Source of the DNA: Reyranella sp.
GTDB taxonomy: Bacteria > Pseudomonadota > Alphaproteobacteria > Reyranellales > Reyranellaceae
DNA: 6,081 nt
Assembly: GCA_021732965.1 (NCBI GenBank)
Contig: JAKFVZ010000505.1
Coordinates: forward strand, 1-6,081
Direction: 5' to 3'
Part shown: piece by piece, positions 5,783-6,081 of the stretch
How positions within the stretch are numbered: the stretch's first letter is position 1
Layout: each line of letters begins with the position of its first letter
Notes under the pieces: model-generated
The model's database searches: none
What the model was told of the DNA's origin: nothing
The model's input: the letters and a program-made list of their open reading frames with translations, nothing else
Made by a program: the position numbers and the translations under genes

Positions 5783-6081
5783 ATGGCACGAAACGGCGAT
5801 CTGTTCGATCGGTCTGGCGGCGGCAAGCGTGCCGCCGGTCCGAAGGATAATTCCTACACGGCGCAGGATATCGAGGTGCTGGAAGGGCTGGAGCCCGTCC
5901 GCAAGCGCCCCGGCATGTATATCGGCGGCACCGATGAACGGGCCATGCATCATCTCGTGGCCGAGGTGCTGGACAATTCGATGGACGAGGCCGTCGCCGG
6001 CCACGCCGACACGATCTGGCTCGAGATGCTGCCGGGCAACAAGATCCTGGTGCGCGACAACGGCCGCGGCATCCCGGTCGA
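5783..6081 (+). CDS. parE: DNA topoisomerase IV subunit B (ParE), N-terminal 99 codons, 3'-truncated by window edge
   Basis: This is the start of ParE, the ATPase subunit of topoisomerase IV, which with ParC decatenates daughter chromosomes. The frame has no stop before the window end. After a variable N-terminal tail (1-24) comes DIEVLEGLEPVRKRPGMYIGG (29-49), the classical type IIA entry, then the GHKL ATPase N-box with Glu61, Asn65 and Asp68 (EVLDNSMDEA, 61-70) and the next motif DNGRGIP (92-98). MYIGGTDERAMHH and NSMDEAVAGHA are ParE-like; GyrB would usually read GDTxxGxGLHH and NAIDEALAG. The ATG at 5783 gives a normal N-terminus. Its ribosome site is weak (AAGAAG about eight bases upstream), and the AGG nearer the start is too close. 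It is transcribed away from the thioesterase operon across a 109-bp gap. Family is certain, and ParE over GyrB is well supported by these motifs. Confidence 0.94.
   Translation, partial: MARNGDLFDRSGGGKRAAGPKDNSYTAQDIEVLEGLEPVRKRPGMYIGGTDERAMHHLVAEVLDNSMDEAVAGHADTIWLEMLPGNKILVRDNGRGIPV

Noticed and set aside
5681..6004. A 107-codon minus-strand open frame across the parE start
   Set aside because: It is antisense to conserved ParE ATPase motifs and to the intergenic region; the thioesterase start and ribosome site are at 5673.
5724..6081. Plus-strand ATG at 5724 upstream of parE as a possible small gene or parE extension
   Set aside because: It is in a different frame from ParE and gives a Pro/Arg-rich product with no similarity; the in-frame ATG at 5783 starts a normal ParE.

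Overview
The window comes from a GC-rich (roughly two thirds G+C by eye) bacterial chromosome. The ParE N-terminus, the paired COG3683/COG2215-type metal transport genes and the codon use suggest an alphaproteobacterium; this is inference and I do not assign a genus. Coding density is very high. No stretch over 300 bp lacks a gene, and the largest gap is 109 bp. I saw no tRNA, rRNA, CRISPR array, insertion sequence or phage gene.

Left part (1-1831, plus strand): the 3' part of a short-chain dehydrogenase/reductase gene, whose Rossmann N-terminus lies outside the window. Its TGA shares one base with the ATG of a full-length amidase-signature hydrolase. The pair looks translationally coupled and probably catabolic, with unknown substrate.

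Middle part (5673 down to 1843, minus strand): five genes packed as one apparent operon. In transcription order they are a YciA-type acyl-CoA thioesterase, a secreted DUF1007 protein with an EF-hand-like loop, a NicO/RcnA-type nickel/cobalt transporter with a very histidine-rich loop, a DMT/EamA transporter, and a PrpB-like methylisocitrate lyase. The junctions are a 4-bp ATGA overlap, a 16-bp overlap, an 8-bp gap and a 12-bp gap. The DUF1007 and NicO products form a recognised metal-transport pairing. The thioesterase and the lyase are both acyl/propionate-type enzymes, but no prpC or prpD lies beside the lyase. The operon converges on the amidase gene with only 11 bp between stop codons.

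Right part (5674-6081): a 109-bp divergent intergenic region, then the first 99 codons of parE (topoisomerase IV subunit B) on the plus strand, cut by the window edge. Possible divergent promoters overlap in the intergenic region but match consensus only weakly.

Most genes here are ordinary members of known families. The points most worth a second look are the DUF1007/NicO metal pair with its EF-hand loop and His-rich repeat, and the orphan prpB-like gene at the end of a mixed-function operon.
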